A stretch of DNA of 64,000 nt from DATKZS01 sp035527835 [NCBI: bacterium] (lineage in GTDB: Bacteria > RBG-13-61-14): the NCBI GenBank assembly GCA_035527835.1, contig DATKZS010000140.1, positions 1 to 64,000 of the forward strand, in the 5' to 3' direction. Each line of letters opens with the position of its first letter. Positions within the stretch are counted from its first letter, which is position 1. The notes under the pieces were generated by a model, which was not told the DNA's origin, did not search any database, and worked only from the letters and a program-made list of their open reading frames with translations. Below are positions 8,244-16,477 of the stretch, one piece after another. Position numbers and translations under genes: made by a program.

Positions 8244-9689
8244 ATGGCCAACGTCCTCTTCATTCAGAATAACTATTTTAATTGGCTGGGGCCGATGTGG
8301 ATCAGCGCGGTGCTCAAGCGTCACGGGCACCAGGCGCGGCTGGTGACGGTGTTCAGCGAGGCGCAGGTGAGGCGCGCGGTGCGGCGGATCAAGCCGGACC
8401 TGGTGGGCATGCACACCCTCACCGGGGCCCATAGATTCTCGTTGCGGGCGGCCGCGGCGGCCAAGGAAGCGTTGCCGGGAGTCAAGGTGATCCTGGGCGG
8501 TCCGCACGCCACGTTTTTTCCGGAGATTGTAAAGGATCCGGCGGTTGATTTCGTGTGCCGAGGCGAGGGGGAGTATGCAGTTCTCGACCTGTGCAACCGT
8601 CTGGACGCGGGCGGCCCGGTGGATGACATTGCGAATATCTGGGCCAAGATTGACGGCCGCATCGCCGAAAATGACGTTCGGCCGCTGCTCGAGGACCTGG
8701 ACAGCCTTCCTTTTCCGGACCGTGAGCTTTATTGGGAGGGCCAGCCCCGGCCGCTGCGCACCGCCTATTTCATGGCCGGCCGCGGCTGTCCCCACCGCTG
8801 CGCCATGTGCTTTAACGAGAAAAACATGGGGTTGTACCGGGGCAAGGGGAGCTATGTTCGCATGCGCAGCGCGGAGAACGTGATCGCGGAGATCGAGGAG
8901 GTCCGCGGCCGCTATGGCAATACCACGCTCTATTTCGAGGACGACACTTTCACGGTCAAGCGGGACTGGTCGCGTGCTTTCCTGGACCAATACCGGAGCC
9001 AGGTGGGTCTGCCCTTTTTCATGCAAACGCGCGCCGACAAGCTCGACGCGGAGACGGCCTCACAGCTCCGGCGGGCCGGATGCTACCTGGCGGGGTTCTC
9101 CGTGGAGTCCGGCTCCGAGCGGGTGCGCAACGGTATCCTCCGCAAGAACATCTCCACCGCTTCGATCATCCAAGCGGCGGAACTGCTGCACGGCGCCGGC
9201 ATTCCTTTCCATGCCACTAATATCCTGGGCATTCCCGGCGAAACCGTGGAGGAAGGGTTGATGACGGTAAATTTAAACATCAAGATCAAAACCGACAATC
9301 CGTGGTTTTCCGTGTTTCAGCCTTATCCTTCCACCAGTATCGAGGAGGCGGTCAAGCGGGAGTGGGGCCTCGATAACCTGAACCCGGACATGATGTCCGA
9401 CAATTACCACTCGTGGAGCATATTCAACCATGATCCCCAGGTCCGCCAGCTCGCTAATCTCCATAAGTTCGCCTATTGGACCGTCAAGCATCCCGGGCTT
9501 CTTCCCTTGGTCAAGCGTCTGATCAAGCTCCCGCCCAATCCCGCCTTTATCCTGGTCCATCGCATGGCCCACATGTTCGTCTATGCCCACGGCCACCGGC
9601 TGTCCGCGTGGAAAGGATTCTCTGACGGTATGAAGATGAGCTTTTCCACTCCCTTCTTCCAGATGATCCAGAAATTGCAGGGGCGCTGA
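8244..9689 (+). CDS. B12-binding radical SAM protein, tandem copy 3
   Basis: 481 residues and the same architecture as copies 1 and 2; cluster Cys 182, 186 and 189 in GRGCPHRCAMCF. It is closer to copy 1 than to copy 2 at several positions (NNYFNWLGPMWISAVLKRH; EGQPRPLRTAYF) but has its own changes (FMQTRADKLD, HATNILGIPG). The gene starts after AGGCGGAAATC. A CCG-type Fe-S protein follows after 185 bp, so electrons for reductive radical SAM or downstream flavin chemistry could be supplied locally; that link is inference. Confidence 0.88.
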   Translation: MANVLFIQNNYFNWLGPMWISAVLKRHGHQARLVTVFSEAQVRRAVRRIKPDLVGMHTLTGAHRFSLRAAAAAKEALPGVKVILGGPHATFFPEIVKDPAVDFVCRGEGEYAVLDLCNRLDAGGPVDDIANIWAKIDGRIAENDVRPLLEDLDSLPFPDRELYWEGQPRPLRTAYFMAGRGCPHRCAMCFNEKNMGLYRGKGSYVRMRSAENVIAEIEEVRGRYGNTTLYFEDDTFTVKRDWSRAFLDQYRSQVGLPFFMQTRADKLDAETASQLRRAGCYLAGFSVESGSERVRNGILRKNISTASIIQAAELLHGAGIPFHATNILGIPGETVEEGLMTVNLNIKIKTDNPWFSVFQPYPSTSIEEAVKREWGLDNLNPDMMSDNYHSWSIFNHDPQVRQLANLHKFAYWTVKHPGLLPLVKRLIKLPPNPAFILVHRMAHMFVYAHGHRLSAWKGFSDGMKMSFSTPFFQMIQKLQGR

Positions 9690-9874
9690 AGGCAGGGCGC
9701 GAGCCTGGCCTGCGGGTCCTGTTTGTGCTTGTCGCGCAACGGCGCTGTGGAGTGCGGAAGCACGGCGCCACACTCCAAAGCGCCGGGGTGGCGCCTTTCG
9801 CCAAGGGCGTTGACTATTCCCGCCTGATTGTGCGAGCATCAATAAGGTCCTGTTCGGCGGGCAAGGAGGCGCAG

Positions 9875-11005
9875 ATGGTCATATCACGCGACAATGATTA
9901 CGCGATGTATCTTTATACCTGCAACCGGTGCCGGAGCTGCGCGGTGGAGCCCTCTCCGGAGCATCGGGCGGTGTGTCCGGCTTATGCGCATTTCGGGTAT
10001 TTCGCATACTCGGGGGGAGGGAAGGGGTACGTGGGCCAGGGGATATTGGAGGGGAAGGTGAAGCCGTCGGCCCAGGCGGCCCAGGTCGCGATGAATTGTC
10101 TGATGTGCGGGGCGTGCGCGGCGGCGTGCCCGCCGGGGTTTGACATCAACGCGTTCGTGCGCGACCTCCGGGACCACCTGGTGGGCGCGGGCTTTTACGC
10201 GAACGATGCGCACAGGAAGCTGGTCGAGAATTTGCGGCGCGCGGGGAACCCGTGGGGGCGGGGGATTTCGCGGGCAGAGCTGCCAGCGTTCACGGGAGAG
10301 CAAGAGCTGCTGGTGTGGCGCGGCTGCCGGGAGCGGATGAGGGACGAGGTGATGCCGGCGGTGGCGAAGGTGCTTGACGCGGCACAGGTGCGGTGGGGGG
10401 TGCTCCCGGACGAGCCCTGCTGCGGGGCGCCGGGGCTGGAGCTTGGCGACCGCGGGTGGTTCGAGGCACAGGCGGAGCGGGTGATCGCTGCGATCAACGG
10501 ATCGGGCGCGGGGCGGGTGTTGTTTTTATGCCCTCACTGCGCGGCGGCGGTGGGGGCGGATTATCCGTTGCTGGTCGGTGACGTGGAGGCTGAGCCGGTG
10601 ACGCTTCCGGCGCTGTTCGCGGAGCTGGTCGGGGATGAGCGGATCATGCTTACGGGCGGCCCGGAGCAGACAGTCACGTATCATGATCCGTGCAAGCTGG
10701 CGCGGTGGCTTGAGGAGGTTGACTCGGCGCGGGAGGTGCTGGGGGCGATGGAGGGGGTGGAGCTGGTTGAGATGGAGCGGAGCGGGGAGTGGGGCTGGTG
10801 CTGCGGGTCGGGCGGGGTGATGGCGGCGGTGGCGCCGGAGCTCGCTGCGTTCACGGCGCGGGAGCGGATCGAGGAGGCGCGGGAGACGGGGGCGGAGGTG
10901 ATCGTTACGGGGTGCTCGTACTGCACGGAGATGCTGCGGGGGAAGTCGGCGCGGAGGCAAAAGGTCACGCATTTGGCGGGGCTCATGGCGGAGAGGATCA
11001 AGTAG
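9875..11005 (+). CDS. CCG-domain Fe-S oxidoreductase (GlpC/HdrD-like)
   Basis: 376 residues. The N-terminus carries two 4Fe-4S sites: C16-x2-C19-x2-C22 with a later VCP, and C75-x2-C78-x2-C81-x3-C85-P. The C-terminal half has the two cysteine-rich CCG modules (EPCCGAPG with an upstream partner, and YHDPCKLAR ... WCCGSGG). Such proteins pass electrons from a flavin dehydrogenase to quinone or a heterodisulfide-type acceptor. The start at 9875 follows AAGGAGG by five bases; an open frame further upstream is intergenic. It begins a group with an SCP2-like protein, a small subunit and a GMC oxidoreductase. A paralog at 59224 has its first cysteines at the same positions (16, 19, 22). Confidence 0.88.
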   Translation: MVISRDNDYAMYLYTCNRCRSCAVEPSPEHRAVCPAYAHFGYFAYSGGGKGYVGQGILEGKVKPSAQAAQVAMNCLMCGACAAACPPGFDINAFVRDLRDHLVGAGFYANDAHRKLVENLRRAGNPWGRGISRAELPAFTGEQELLVWRGCRERMRDEVMPAVAKVLDAAQVRWGVLPDEPCCGAPGLELGDRGWFEAQAERVIAAINGSGAGRVLFLCPHCAAAVGADYPLLVGDVEAEPVTLPALFAELVGDERIMLTGGPEQTVTYHDPCKLARWLEEVDSAREVLGAMEGVELVEMERSGEWGWCCGSGGVMAAVAPELAAFTARERIEEARETGAEVIVTGCSYCTEMLRGKSARRQKVTHLAGLMAERIK

Positions 11006-11120
11006 GGGCGGTTGCGAGTCCACTGAGATTGTTATGAACCACAAAGACACAGAGTTAAGAAGGTTGGAAAAGTAAGAAAGGTAAGAAGAGTGAGAAGGGT
11101 TAGAGCCGGGAGGAGATAAT

Positions 11121-11573
11121 ATGGCGGAGAGCGTGGCGGAGAGGATGGGGCGGTTTTACAATTCGAGTCCACTGGCGCAGAAGGTCGCGGCGCCCTTGAA
11201 GGAGGGCGCGGTGGCGGAGGTGCAGTTCGAGGGCGACCCGGACTCGTACATGATGATCAAGGAGGGCGGGAAGAGCCATTTCAAGAAGGGCAAGCCCGCG
11301 AAGCCTCAGATCTTCATGCAGTTCTCGAACGAGGCGGCGGAGTGGCTGATGTCAATCCCGGGGGAGGACAAGGCGGCGATCGAGGAATATATTTCGCGTT
11401 TCGGGACCTGCATCCTGGATCCGACGCCCACGCGGTGGGTGAAGTTCAAGCTGTGCACGAACGTGGTGACCGGCGCGCGGATGGGGTACTTCGGGATGAT
11501 GCGGCTGGGGGGCAAGAAGGCCTTTGACCTGACGTTCAAGCTCGGGATCAAGATCCCCAAGCGGTTCTTATGA
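11121..11573 (+). CDS. SCP2 sterol-transfer-like protein
   Basis: A 150-residue protein resembling the SCP2 lipid-binding fold: F-E-G-D-P-D-S-Y-M-M-I-K, then P-Q-I-F-M-Q-F-S-N-E-A-A-E-W, and a basic end (GIKIPKRFL). Such proteins bind acyl-CoAs or sterol-like lipids in a hydrophobic tunnel. It has a strong GGGAGGAG site. Its position between a CCG electron carrier and a GMC alcohol oxidase suggests presentation of a hydrophobic substrate. Family assignment is moderate; a second, clearer SCP2 protein is at 45352. Confidence 0.6.
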   Translation: MAESVAERMGRFYNSSPLAQKVAAPLKEGAVAEVQFEGDPDSYMMIKEGGKSHFKKGKPAKPQIFMQFSNEAAEWLMSIPGEDKAAIEEYISRFGTCILDPTPTRWVKFKLCTNVVTGARMGYFGMMRLGGKKAFDLTFKLGIKIPKRFL

Positions 11574-11651
11574 GTCATGATCCGGGCGTTTGACAGGCGG
11601 GGGCGTGGCTGATATTAATCCGGGCGGAACGATCAAGTGCGTTTGAAGGCT

Positions 11652-11723
11652 AACCACGGATAAACACAGATTAACACGGATATGAAAAATTAAATCTGTG
11701 TTCATCCGTGTTTATCTGTGGTT
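11652..11723. repeat. Long hairpin H2 (GATAAACACA family)
   Basis: Arms of 30 nt (11652-11681 and 11694-11723) around a 12-nt loop. Each arm is a 10-nt-period repeat of the type CACRGATDAA. It lies after the SCP2-like gene and ends 27 nt before the next ATG, so it forms part of that gene's leader. Confidence 0.88.
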
Positions 11724-11750
11724 TTTAAAAAAATCGCCAAGGAAGGAACT

Positions 11751-12206
11751 ATGTCTAAATCGTGGGAAGCGTCAAAGGGGGTGAGCTTGCCTGACGGCAA
11801 GCCGGCGGTGGGGCCTTACGTGGGCCGGATCATCGAGGCGTTGTCGGAGCTGATCATTCCGGACGGCGGCCGGCTGCCGATCAGCGTGTCCGAGAGCACG
11901 TCCTACGAGTTCCTGGCCAAGTATCTGCGCGATCAGTACCCGGGTTCGCGGCTGGGCTTGAAGGCGCTGCTCGTGGTCTTCGACCTCGCTCCGTTGTTGT
12001 TCATCGGCCGCTTCTCGCGCTTTGTCAACCTCCCTCCGCAAGGCAAGGAGCTGTATCTCGAAGATTGGTGCTCGAGCCGGATTTACTACCGGCGCATGGT
12101 GGTGGTGCTGCTCAAGACCATCATCGGCATGGGCTATTACAATGACCCGCAGGTGCTGGAGGCCATCGGGTTCAAGCTGCCGTGCCGGGAAGGAGCGGCG
12201 AAATGA
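11751..12206 (+). CDS. Small subunit-like protein paired with GMC oxidoreductase
   Basis: 151 residues from the ATG at 11751, which follows AAGGAAGG. A family name is not certain; the pairing with a GMC oxidoreductase, the length and the predicted helices (RIIEALSELIIPDG, LLKTIIGMGYYNDPQVLEAIG) recall gluconate 2-dehydrogenase subunit 3, which assists maturation or export of GMC partners. No Tat or Sec signal is visible here. Its stop overlaps the next start (ATGA), so the two are translationally coupled and probably form a complex. Confidence 0.6.
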   Translation: MSKSWEASKGVSLPDGKPAVGPYVGRIIEALSELIIPDGGRLPISVSESTSYEFLAKYLRDQYPGSRLGLKALLVVFDLAPLLFIGRFSRFVNLPPQGKELYLEDWCSSRIYYRRMVVVLLKTIIGMGYYNDPQVLEAIGFKLPCREGAAK

Positions 12207-13717
12207 TGCACGCGTACAAGGACGTTTCCGGGCACGAGCGGGTTGACGCGGACGTAGTGGTGGTGGGCACGGGCGCTGGGGGCGCGGTGGCGGCCTGGCG
12301 GCTCAGGAAGGCGGGCAAGTCGGTGGCGCTGATCGAGGAAGGGAGCTTCATCAAGCCGGAGCAATACACCACCGACTCGTGGGCGGCGATGCGGCAGCTC
12401 TACCGCGACAACGGGATGCGGGCGATGGTGGGTACGATGATCATCCCGACCATGCAGGCGCGGGTGGTCGGCGGGACCACGGTGGTCAACTCGGCGATCT
12501 GCTTCCGACTGCCGGACGACGTGCTGGACGGGTGGGTGGAGACGGAAAAGCTCCGGGGTCTGACCTCGGCCGGCCTCGCGCCGCACTTCGAGGAGATCGA
12601 GCGGATCACGAACATCTCGCCGGAGCCTGACGAGTACCTGGGCATGAACAACCTCCTGATGCGCAAGGCCTGCGAGAACATCGGGTGGAAGGGCGAGCCG
12701 ATCGCGCGCAACTCGCGGGGCTGCAAGGGCTGCGGCGTGTGCATGTCGGGCTGCGTGGAGGGCGCGAAGCTGAGCACGGACCGCTCGTTCGTGCCCCTGT
12801 TTTTGGAGGCCGGCGGCGAGCTTTACACCGACTGCCGGATCGAGAAGATCATCACGGAGAACGGCCGGGTGGTGGGGGTGTCGGGCGCCATGATCGAGCC
12901 GCGTACGCTCACGGATTCCACCAAGACCCTGGAGGTCCGGGCCAAGGCGGTGGTGATCTCGTGCGGGGCCATGGGCACTCCGGTTCTGTTGCAGAAGAAC
13001 GATCTGGCCAACTCGTCGGGAATGGTGGGCCGGAACCTGTGCAACCACACGGCGACCGGGATGGTGGGGTTTTTCAAGGAGCGGGTGTGCGCGTGGGAGG
13101 GCGTGAACCAGGGCTACTGCTGCGACGAGTTTAGGAAGGACGGGTTCATCGTGGAGGTTGCGTGGGCGCCGCCGGACGTGATCGGGATCCGTCTTCCCGG
13201 CTTCGGCATCCGTCACAAGGACATGATGGCGCGTCTTGGCGACATGGCGTTGTGGGGCGCGATGATCCGGGCCAAGAGCACGGGCCGGGTGATGGCATCG
13301 TCGAAGGGCTGGAGCCCGACCATCATCTACAACATGAACCGGCGCGACGCGCGGCTGATGCAGATCGCGATGAAGGCCACGGCCGACCTGCTCTTCGCCG
13401 GCGGCGCCGAGTACATCTGCCCCGGCATCAACAAGGTCCCGTCCGAGATCCACGACCGCAGGAAGACCAGCCTCATCATGGAGGCCAATTTGAAGGCCAC
13501 CGACTTCAGCCCCATCGGCAACCACCCCAACGGCACCTGCCGCATGAGCGAGGACCAGAAGCGCGGCGTGGTCAACTCGTACGGCGAGACCCACGACGTG
13601 AAGAACCTCTTCATCGCGGACGCCTCCATCTTCCCCAATTCGCCGGGCGTGAACCCGCAGGTCACCATCATGGCGCTCGCTTCGCACATCGCGGACCATA
13701 TCAGCGAGAGGGTGTGA
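12203..13717 (+). CDS. GMC-family FAD oxidoreductase with Cys cluster
   Basis: 504 residues. The FAD dinucleotide motif VVVVGTGAGGAVAAWRL is at the N-terminus; GMC signatures (VVGGTTVVNSAICFR) and the C-terminal active-site segment with N-P-N-G-T-C-R-M and the later S-P-G-V-N-P-Q-V-T follow. Unusually, C174-x2-C177-x2-C180-x3-C184 sits in the FAD/substrate region, reminiscent of long-chain alcohol oxidases and able to bind an Fe-S cluster. The likely role is oxidation of a hydrophobic alcohol, with electrons leaving through the CCG protein of the same cluster. The start at 12203 overlaps the previous stop and has GGAAGGAG upstream. Confidence 0.85.
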   Translation: MMHAYKDVSGHERVDADVVVVGTGAGGAVAAWRLRKAGKSVALIEEGSFIKPEQYTTDSWAAMRQLYRDNGMRAMVGTMIIPTMQARVVGGTTVVNSAICFRLPDDVLDGWVETEKLRGLTSAGLAPHFEEIERITNISPEPDEYLGMNNLLMRKACENIGWKGEPIARNSRGCKGCGVCMSGCVEGAKLSTDRSFVPLFLEAGGELYTDCRIEKIITENGRVVGVSGAMIEPRTLTDSTKTLEVRAKAVVISCGAMGTPVLLQKNDLANSSGMVGRNLCNHTATGMVGFFKERVCAWEGVNQGYCCDEFRKDGFIVEVAWAPPDVIGIRLPGFGIRHKDMMARLGDMALWGAMIRAKSTGRVMASSKGWSPTIIYNMNRRDARLMQIAMKATADLLFAGGAEYICPGINKVPSEIHDRRKTSLIMEANLKATDFSPIGNHPNGTCRMSEDQKRGVVNSYGETHDVKNLFIADASIFPNSPGVNPQVTIMALASHIADHISERV

Positions 13718-13727
13718 AATAGGGGTA

Positions 13728-13798
13728 GGACAGACATTCTTGTCTGTCCACCGTTGTGATCGGTGCGCTAGTCGCGGACTGGCAGGAATGCCTGTCCT
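13728..13798. repeat. REP palindromes (TGTC-stem family)
   Basis: GGACAGACA-TTCT-TGTCTGTCC at 13728-13749 (perfect 9-bp stem), then a related GGCAGGAATGCC palindrome at 13781-13792 followed by TGTCCTACC. They lie just after the GMC gene, at the left border of the RAYT island. Confidence 0.85.
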
Positions 13799-13820
13799 AC
13801 CGACAACGGGGGGCTCGGAC

Positions 13821-14405
13821 TCAAGGTTTACCCTTGCGCTCTTTCAGCATCTCCACGGTTGGCTCGTACCCCTTGAAATAACAACCCTCATAAAGAAATC
13901 CAATTTCCGCCAGCCCCTTCTTCACCGGATTGTCCAGCATGTATTTGATCTTTTCATCCAACTCTTCCTGGCTTCTTATTATCCGGTCAAAGGATTCGTC
14001 CTGCCAGAGACTGCCCCTGGCATGCCTCATCTTGTTTATCTCGCGGGCGGTTGCTCCTTTTAAGCCCTTGGTAATTCTGGAAAGCTCGATTCCAGGATTG
14101 GGCTTGATCATGAGATGTAGATGGTCAGGCATCACCACCGCCCCGATCAATTGGTAAAATTCGGGATCGCCTTTCTTGATGTGGTTAAGAACGAATTGGA
14201 TCTCTTCCGGGCTGAGATTGCCGTTTTTCACTCTGCTGGTCACGAAATACGTAGAACCTTCCAAAGTGTGATGGGGGAGATGCCGCCTGGTGATCTTCAA
14301 TCTGATAGGGCCTTCATACCTTACCGAAGGCGTGGTAGGACAGACATTCTTGTCTGTCCCGCAGCTTGATGAATGATGCGCCTCCTTTATATCATCTTTC
14401 CCCAT
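13821..14405 (-). CDS. REP-associated tyrosine transposase (RAYT, IS200-like)
   Basis: 194 residues, a single-domain Y1 transposase. The HUH metal motif is H95-L-H97 in VVMPDHLHLMIKP, and the nucleophile is Y155 in KYMLDNPVKKGL, the usual RAYT arrangement. RAYTs cut and join REP palindromes as single strands. I chose the ATG at 14405 because GAGG precedes it; the ATG at 14417 has no such site. A REP palindrome (14338-14359) lies inside the first 25 codons, so the N-terminus is partly repeat-encoded. The conserved domain begins near V-R-Y-E-G-P-I. Confidence 0.9.
   Translation of the reverse strand: MGKDDIKEAHHSSSCGTDKNVCPTTPSVRYEGPIRLKITRRHLPHHTLEGSTYFVTSRVKNGNLSPEEIQFVLNHIKKGDPEFYQLIGAVVMPDHLHLMIKPNPGIELSRITKGLKGATAREINKMRHARGSLWQDESFDRIIRSQEELDEKIKYMLDNPVKKGLAEIGFLYEGCYFKGYEPTVEMLKERKGKP
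14338..14359. repeat. REP palindrome inside the RAYT 5' coding region
   Basis: GGACAGACA-TTCT-TGTCTGTCC, the same sequence as at 13728-13749. The two copies flank the RAYT conserved domain. Confidence 0.88.
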
Positions 14406-14420
14406 GTTGCGCCTCATTAT

Positions 14421-15308
14421 TCAAATTGAATCCTTGAATCTTTTTATCTGCGCTTCTATTTCCTCCGTGGTGACATCAGGTCTTTCCATAACCCATTCTT
14501 TGGCGTCCCGGGCAAAATCATCATCAGCGGCTACTGCATCCAGAACCTTCAGACGTTCCGGTGCTATGACTGAGCGCAACAGGTCAACACCATCCTGTTC
14601 AAGAAATCCGCTTGCCGGAGGATTCAGACCGAACTTCTGAAACAACGGGAGCCCAATTAATAAAACCGGTGATCGGAGAATGAAAGCAATAGAAACCGAT
14701 TCGATACATTCGTGCAAAACATCAATATACTCCACCAAGGAATCTGGAATAAATTGAGCCTGGCTGGAGTGCGACAGCGCCATATGACCTTTGATTCTCC
14801 CCTTGGTGTGCACAACATCACACAATTTCCAATATAACTTGTTCAATTGTTCCTTAAAGTTGAATTCTTGTGATGCAAGATTAAAATTGTTTTCTCTAAA
14901 AAGTCCGTCAATGATTCTCTGCATTCTAGGCGTATTGGACTGGCCTTCCAGCCAGTCGTGCGCATCACGGTTTTTTGTTTCGTTTGAAAGGAAATAGATA
15001 CCCACCAGGTAAAGCTCAAAAAAGGAGCGCAAATGATGATATACCGTCTTGTATAATCCATGCAATGCATAATTACAGGCGAGTTCGAAATCCATCCTGG
15101 CTTCAACGAATGGAAAATGCCCAATCTTCTCGAGGGCCTCGAAAGTGGAAGGAGCCGCTTCTTCGAGGGCCTGGTGCGCCACTAAAGATAAAAGGCACCA
15201 GCGATCGGAATGCTCTTTATGAGCTTCGAGGAATTTGATAGAGCCATCGTAACTCGCTTTGGAGGTAGAAAGAAAACGGTGCGAATCAACATAAAATATG
15301 TCCATCAC
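14421..15308 (-). CDS. AT-rich orphan gene, unknown function
   Basis: 295 residues, unrecognised. It is mostly alpha-helical, with a HHLRSFFELYLVGIYFL segment and a C-terminal charged helix (VTTEEIEAQIKRF). It has no signal peptide and at most one weak hydrophobic stretch. The base composition is clearly poorer in GC than the surrounding genes, and the gene lies between REP palindromes beside a RAYT, so it looks acquired. The general look resembles HEPN-like or abortive-infection accessory proteins, but I see no diagnostic R-x4-6-H motif and make no claim. The RAYT start lies 15 nt downstream. Confidence 0.65.
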   Translation of the reverse strand: MMDIFYVDSHRFLSTSKASYDGSIKFLEAHKEHSDRWCLLSLVAHQALEEAAPSTFEALEKIGHFPFVEARMDFELACNYALHGLYKTVYHHLRSFFELYLVGIYFLSNETKNRDAHDWLEGQSNTPRMQRIIDGLFRENNFNLASQEFNFKEQLNKLYWKLCDVVHTKGRIKGHMALSHSSQAQFIPDSLVEYIDVLHECIESVSIAFILRSPVLLIGLPLFQKFGLNPPASGFLEQDGVDLLRSVIAPERLKVLDAVAADDDFARDAKEWVMERPDVTTEEIEAQIKRFKDSI

Positions 15309-15338
15309 CGGTGTTCCTCCTGCCTCGATGTGAGCGGT

Positions 15339-15360
15339 GGACAGACAGGAATGTCTGTCC
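15339..15360. repeat. REP palindrome at the end of aroB'
   Basis: GGACAGACA-GGAA-TGTCTGTCC. The flanking GTAGG consensus continues to 15363, and its TAG is the stop codon of the aroB' gene on the minus strand. Confidence 0.85.
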
Positions 15361-16358
15361 TACTTTTCCACTATTGTCTCCGCGATTTTGACGCCGAAGT
15401 GGCGGCCGGCTTCCTCGAGGTAGGCGAGGACGCGGTCGCCCTTTTTTAGGTGGGTGATGGACACGGGCTCGCCATTGGGGCGGGTGAGGCGGATGGTCTC
15501 GGCGTTCTGCATGACCAGCGAGATCGGCTTGCCCTTGTAGGTCGCCTCGACCAGCATCATGGGCCGCTTCTCGACCTTGGCGCGGCCGACAAAGGTGACC
15601 TCGGTCTTGCCGTTGGGACCCACGATGAGCATGGGGTCGCCCACGGCGACGTCGGCGAGGTAGGTGGTCTTGCCCTCGGCGGCGCGCGCGTAGGCGTGGA
15701 CGGCGCCGGCGTTGACGCGGAAGGGCCGGGTGGCGCAGTAGGGCGTCTCGACGTTCTCGGCGTGGACCAGGAACATGCCGGAGCTGGAGTTGCCCACCAG
15801 CATGCCCTGGCCGGGCTTCATGTTGGTGATGGTGTCCACGCATACGCGGTCGCCCATGCCGAGCGGACGCACGGACTTGATGACGGCGGCAACGAGGTGG
15901 AGGCGCTCGCCGGTGTCGCGCAGCACCTGGGCCGTGCGCTTGATCTCGGAGAGGTCCGTGGTGTCCAGCACCACGCCGTCCACCCCGCGCTCCATGATCT
16001 CAACCGCGATCTTGGCCTCTTGCGCGCTCCGCACCCAGGCCAGCAGGCCCTGGCCGCGCCTGGCGATCAGGTTCTCCAGCGGGATGATTTTCCAGTCGCT
16101 GGCCTTGACGATGATCAGCTTTCCGGCCGGGAGCTTCTCGACCTTCTTCTCGTCCTTCTGCGACTCGATGGTGACCTCGACCACGTCCTGGCCGAGCTTG
16201 AGATCTCCGTCGGGCGCGACGGTGGTGATGAGGCCGAGCGCGTGGACCTTGTCGCTCTGGCCCTTGGGCAGCACCACGGCCTCGGCCCCGCTCTCCAGCG
16301 CGGTGGTGACGACCTTCTTGTTGTACGGACGCGAGTTGATCCAGAATCTTTTGGACAT
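15360..16358 (-). CDS. aroB': 3-dehydroquinate synthase II (archaeal type)
   Basis: 332 residues. It matches the archaeal-type dehydroquinate synthase that oxidatively deaminates and cyclises 2-amino-3,7-dideoxy-D-threo-hept-6-ulosonate with NAD. Characteristic segments are LLAWVRSAQEAKIAVEIME, GMGDRVCVDTITNMKPGQG, LVGNSSSGMFLVHAE and F-R-V-N-A-G-A-V-H-A-Y. The start at 16358 follows a GGGG site; the longer frame runs into a REP. The partner aldolase gene lies upstream in the same direction, making a two-gene route to dehydroquinate from aspartate semialdehyde. Its stop codon falls inside a REP. Confidence 0.92.
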   Translation of the reverse strand: MSKRFWINSRPYNKKVVTTALESGAEAVVLPKGQSDKVHALGLITTVAPDGDLKLGQDVVEVTIESQKDEKKVEKLPAGKLIIVKASDWKIIPLENLIARRGQGLLAWVRSAQEAKIAVEIMERGVDGVVLDTTDLSEIKRTAQVLRDTGERLHLVAAVIKSVRPLGMGDRVCVDTITNMKPGQGMLVGNSSSGMFLVHAENVETPYCATRPFRVNAGAVHAYARAAEGKTTYLADVAVGDPMLIVGPNGKTEVTFVGRAKVEKRPMMLVEATYKGKPISLVMQNAETIRLTRPNGEPVSITHLKKGDRVLAYLEEAGRHFGVKIAETIVEK

Positions 16359-16379
16359 GAGGACCCCTTTTTGCGGTAG

Positions 16380-16466
16380 GCGGGACACTCTTGTCCCGCG
16401 CGCTGATCAGCCTGGCCGCTCGACGTATTTGTCGGGGCTTCGAGTGACCCGACAGGAGTGTCGGGT
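16380..16466. repeat. Two REP palindromes between aroA' and aroB'
   Basis: GCGGGACA-CTCT-TGTCCCGC (16380-16399) and ACCCGACA-GGAG-TGTCGGGT (16447-16466). These fill most of the 119-bp space between the two genes and could tune read-through or RNA stability in the operon. Confidence 0.85.
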
Positions 16467-16477
16467 CCACCTGAGTT

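Noticed and set aside
11043-11105. AAAGACACAGAG / GTAAGAAAGGTAAGAAG run as a further long hairpin
   Set aside because: Only one arm is present; no complementary arm lies nearby. The same holds for lone arms near 21914-21955, 45305-45335 and 57563-57600.
13740-14063. 107-codon plus-strand ORF
   Set aside because: It is antisense to the RAYT gene and begins inside a REP.
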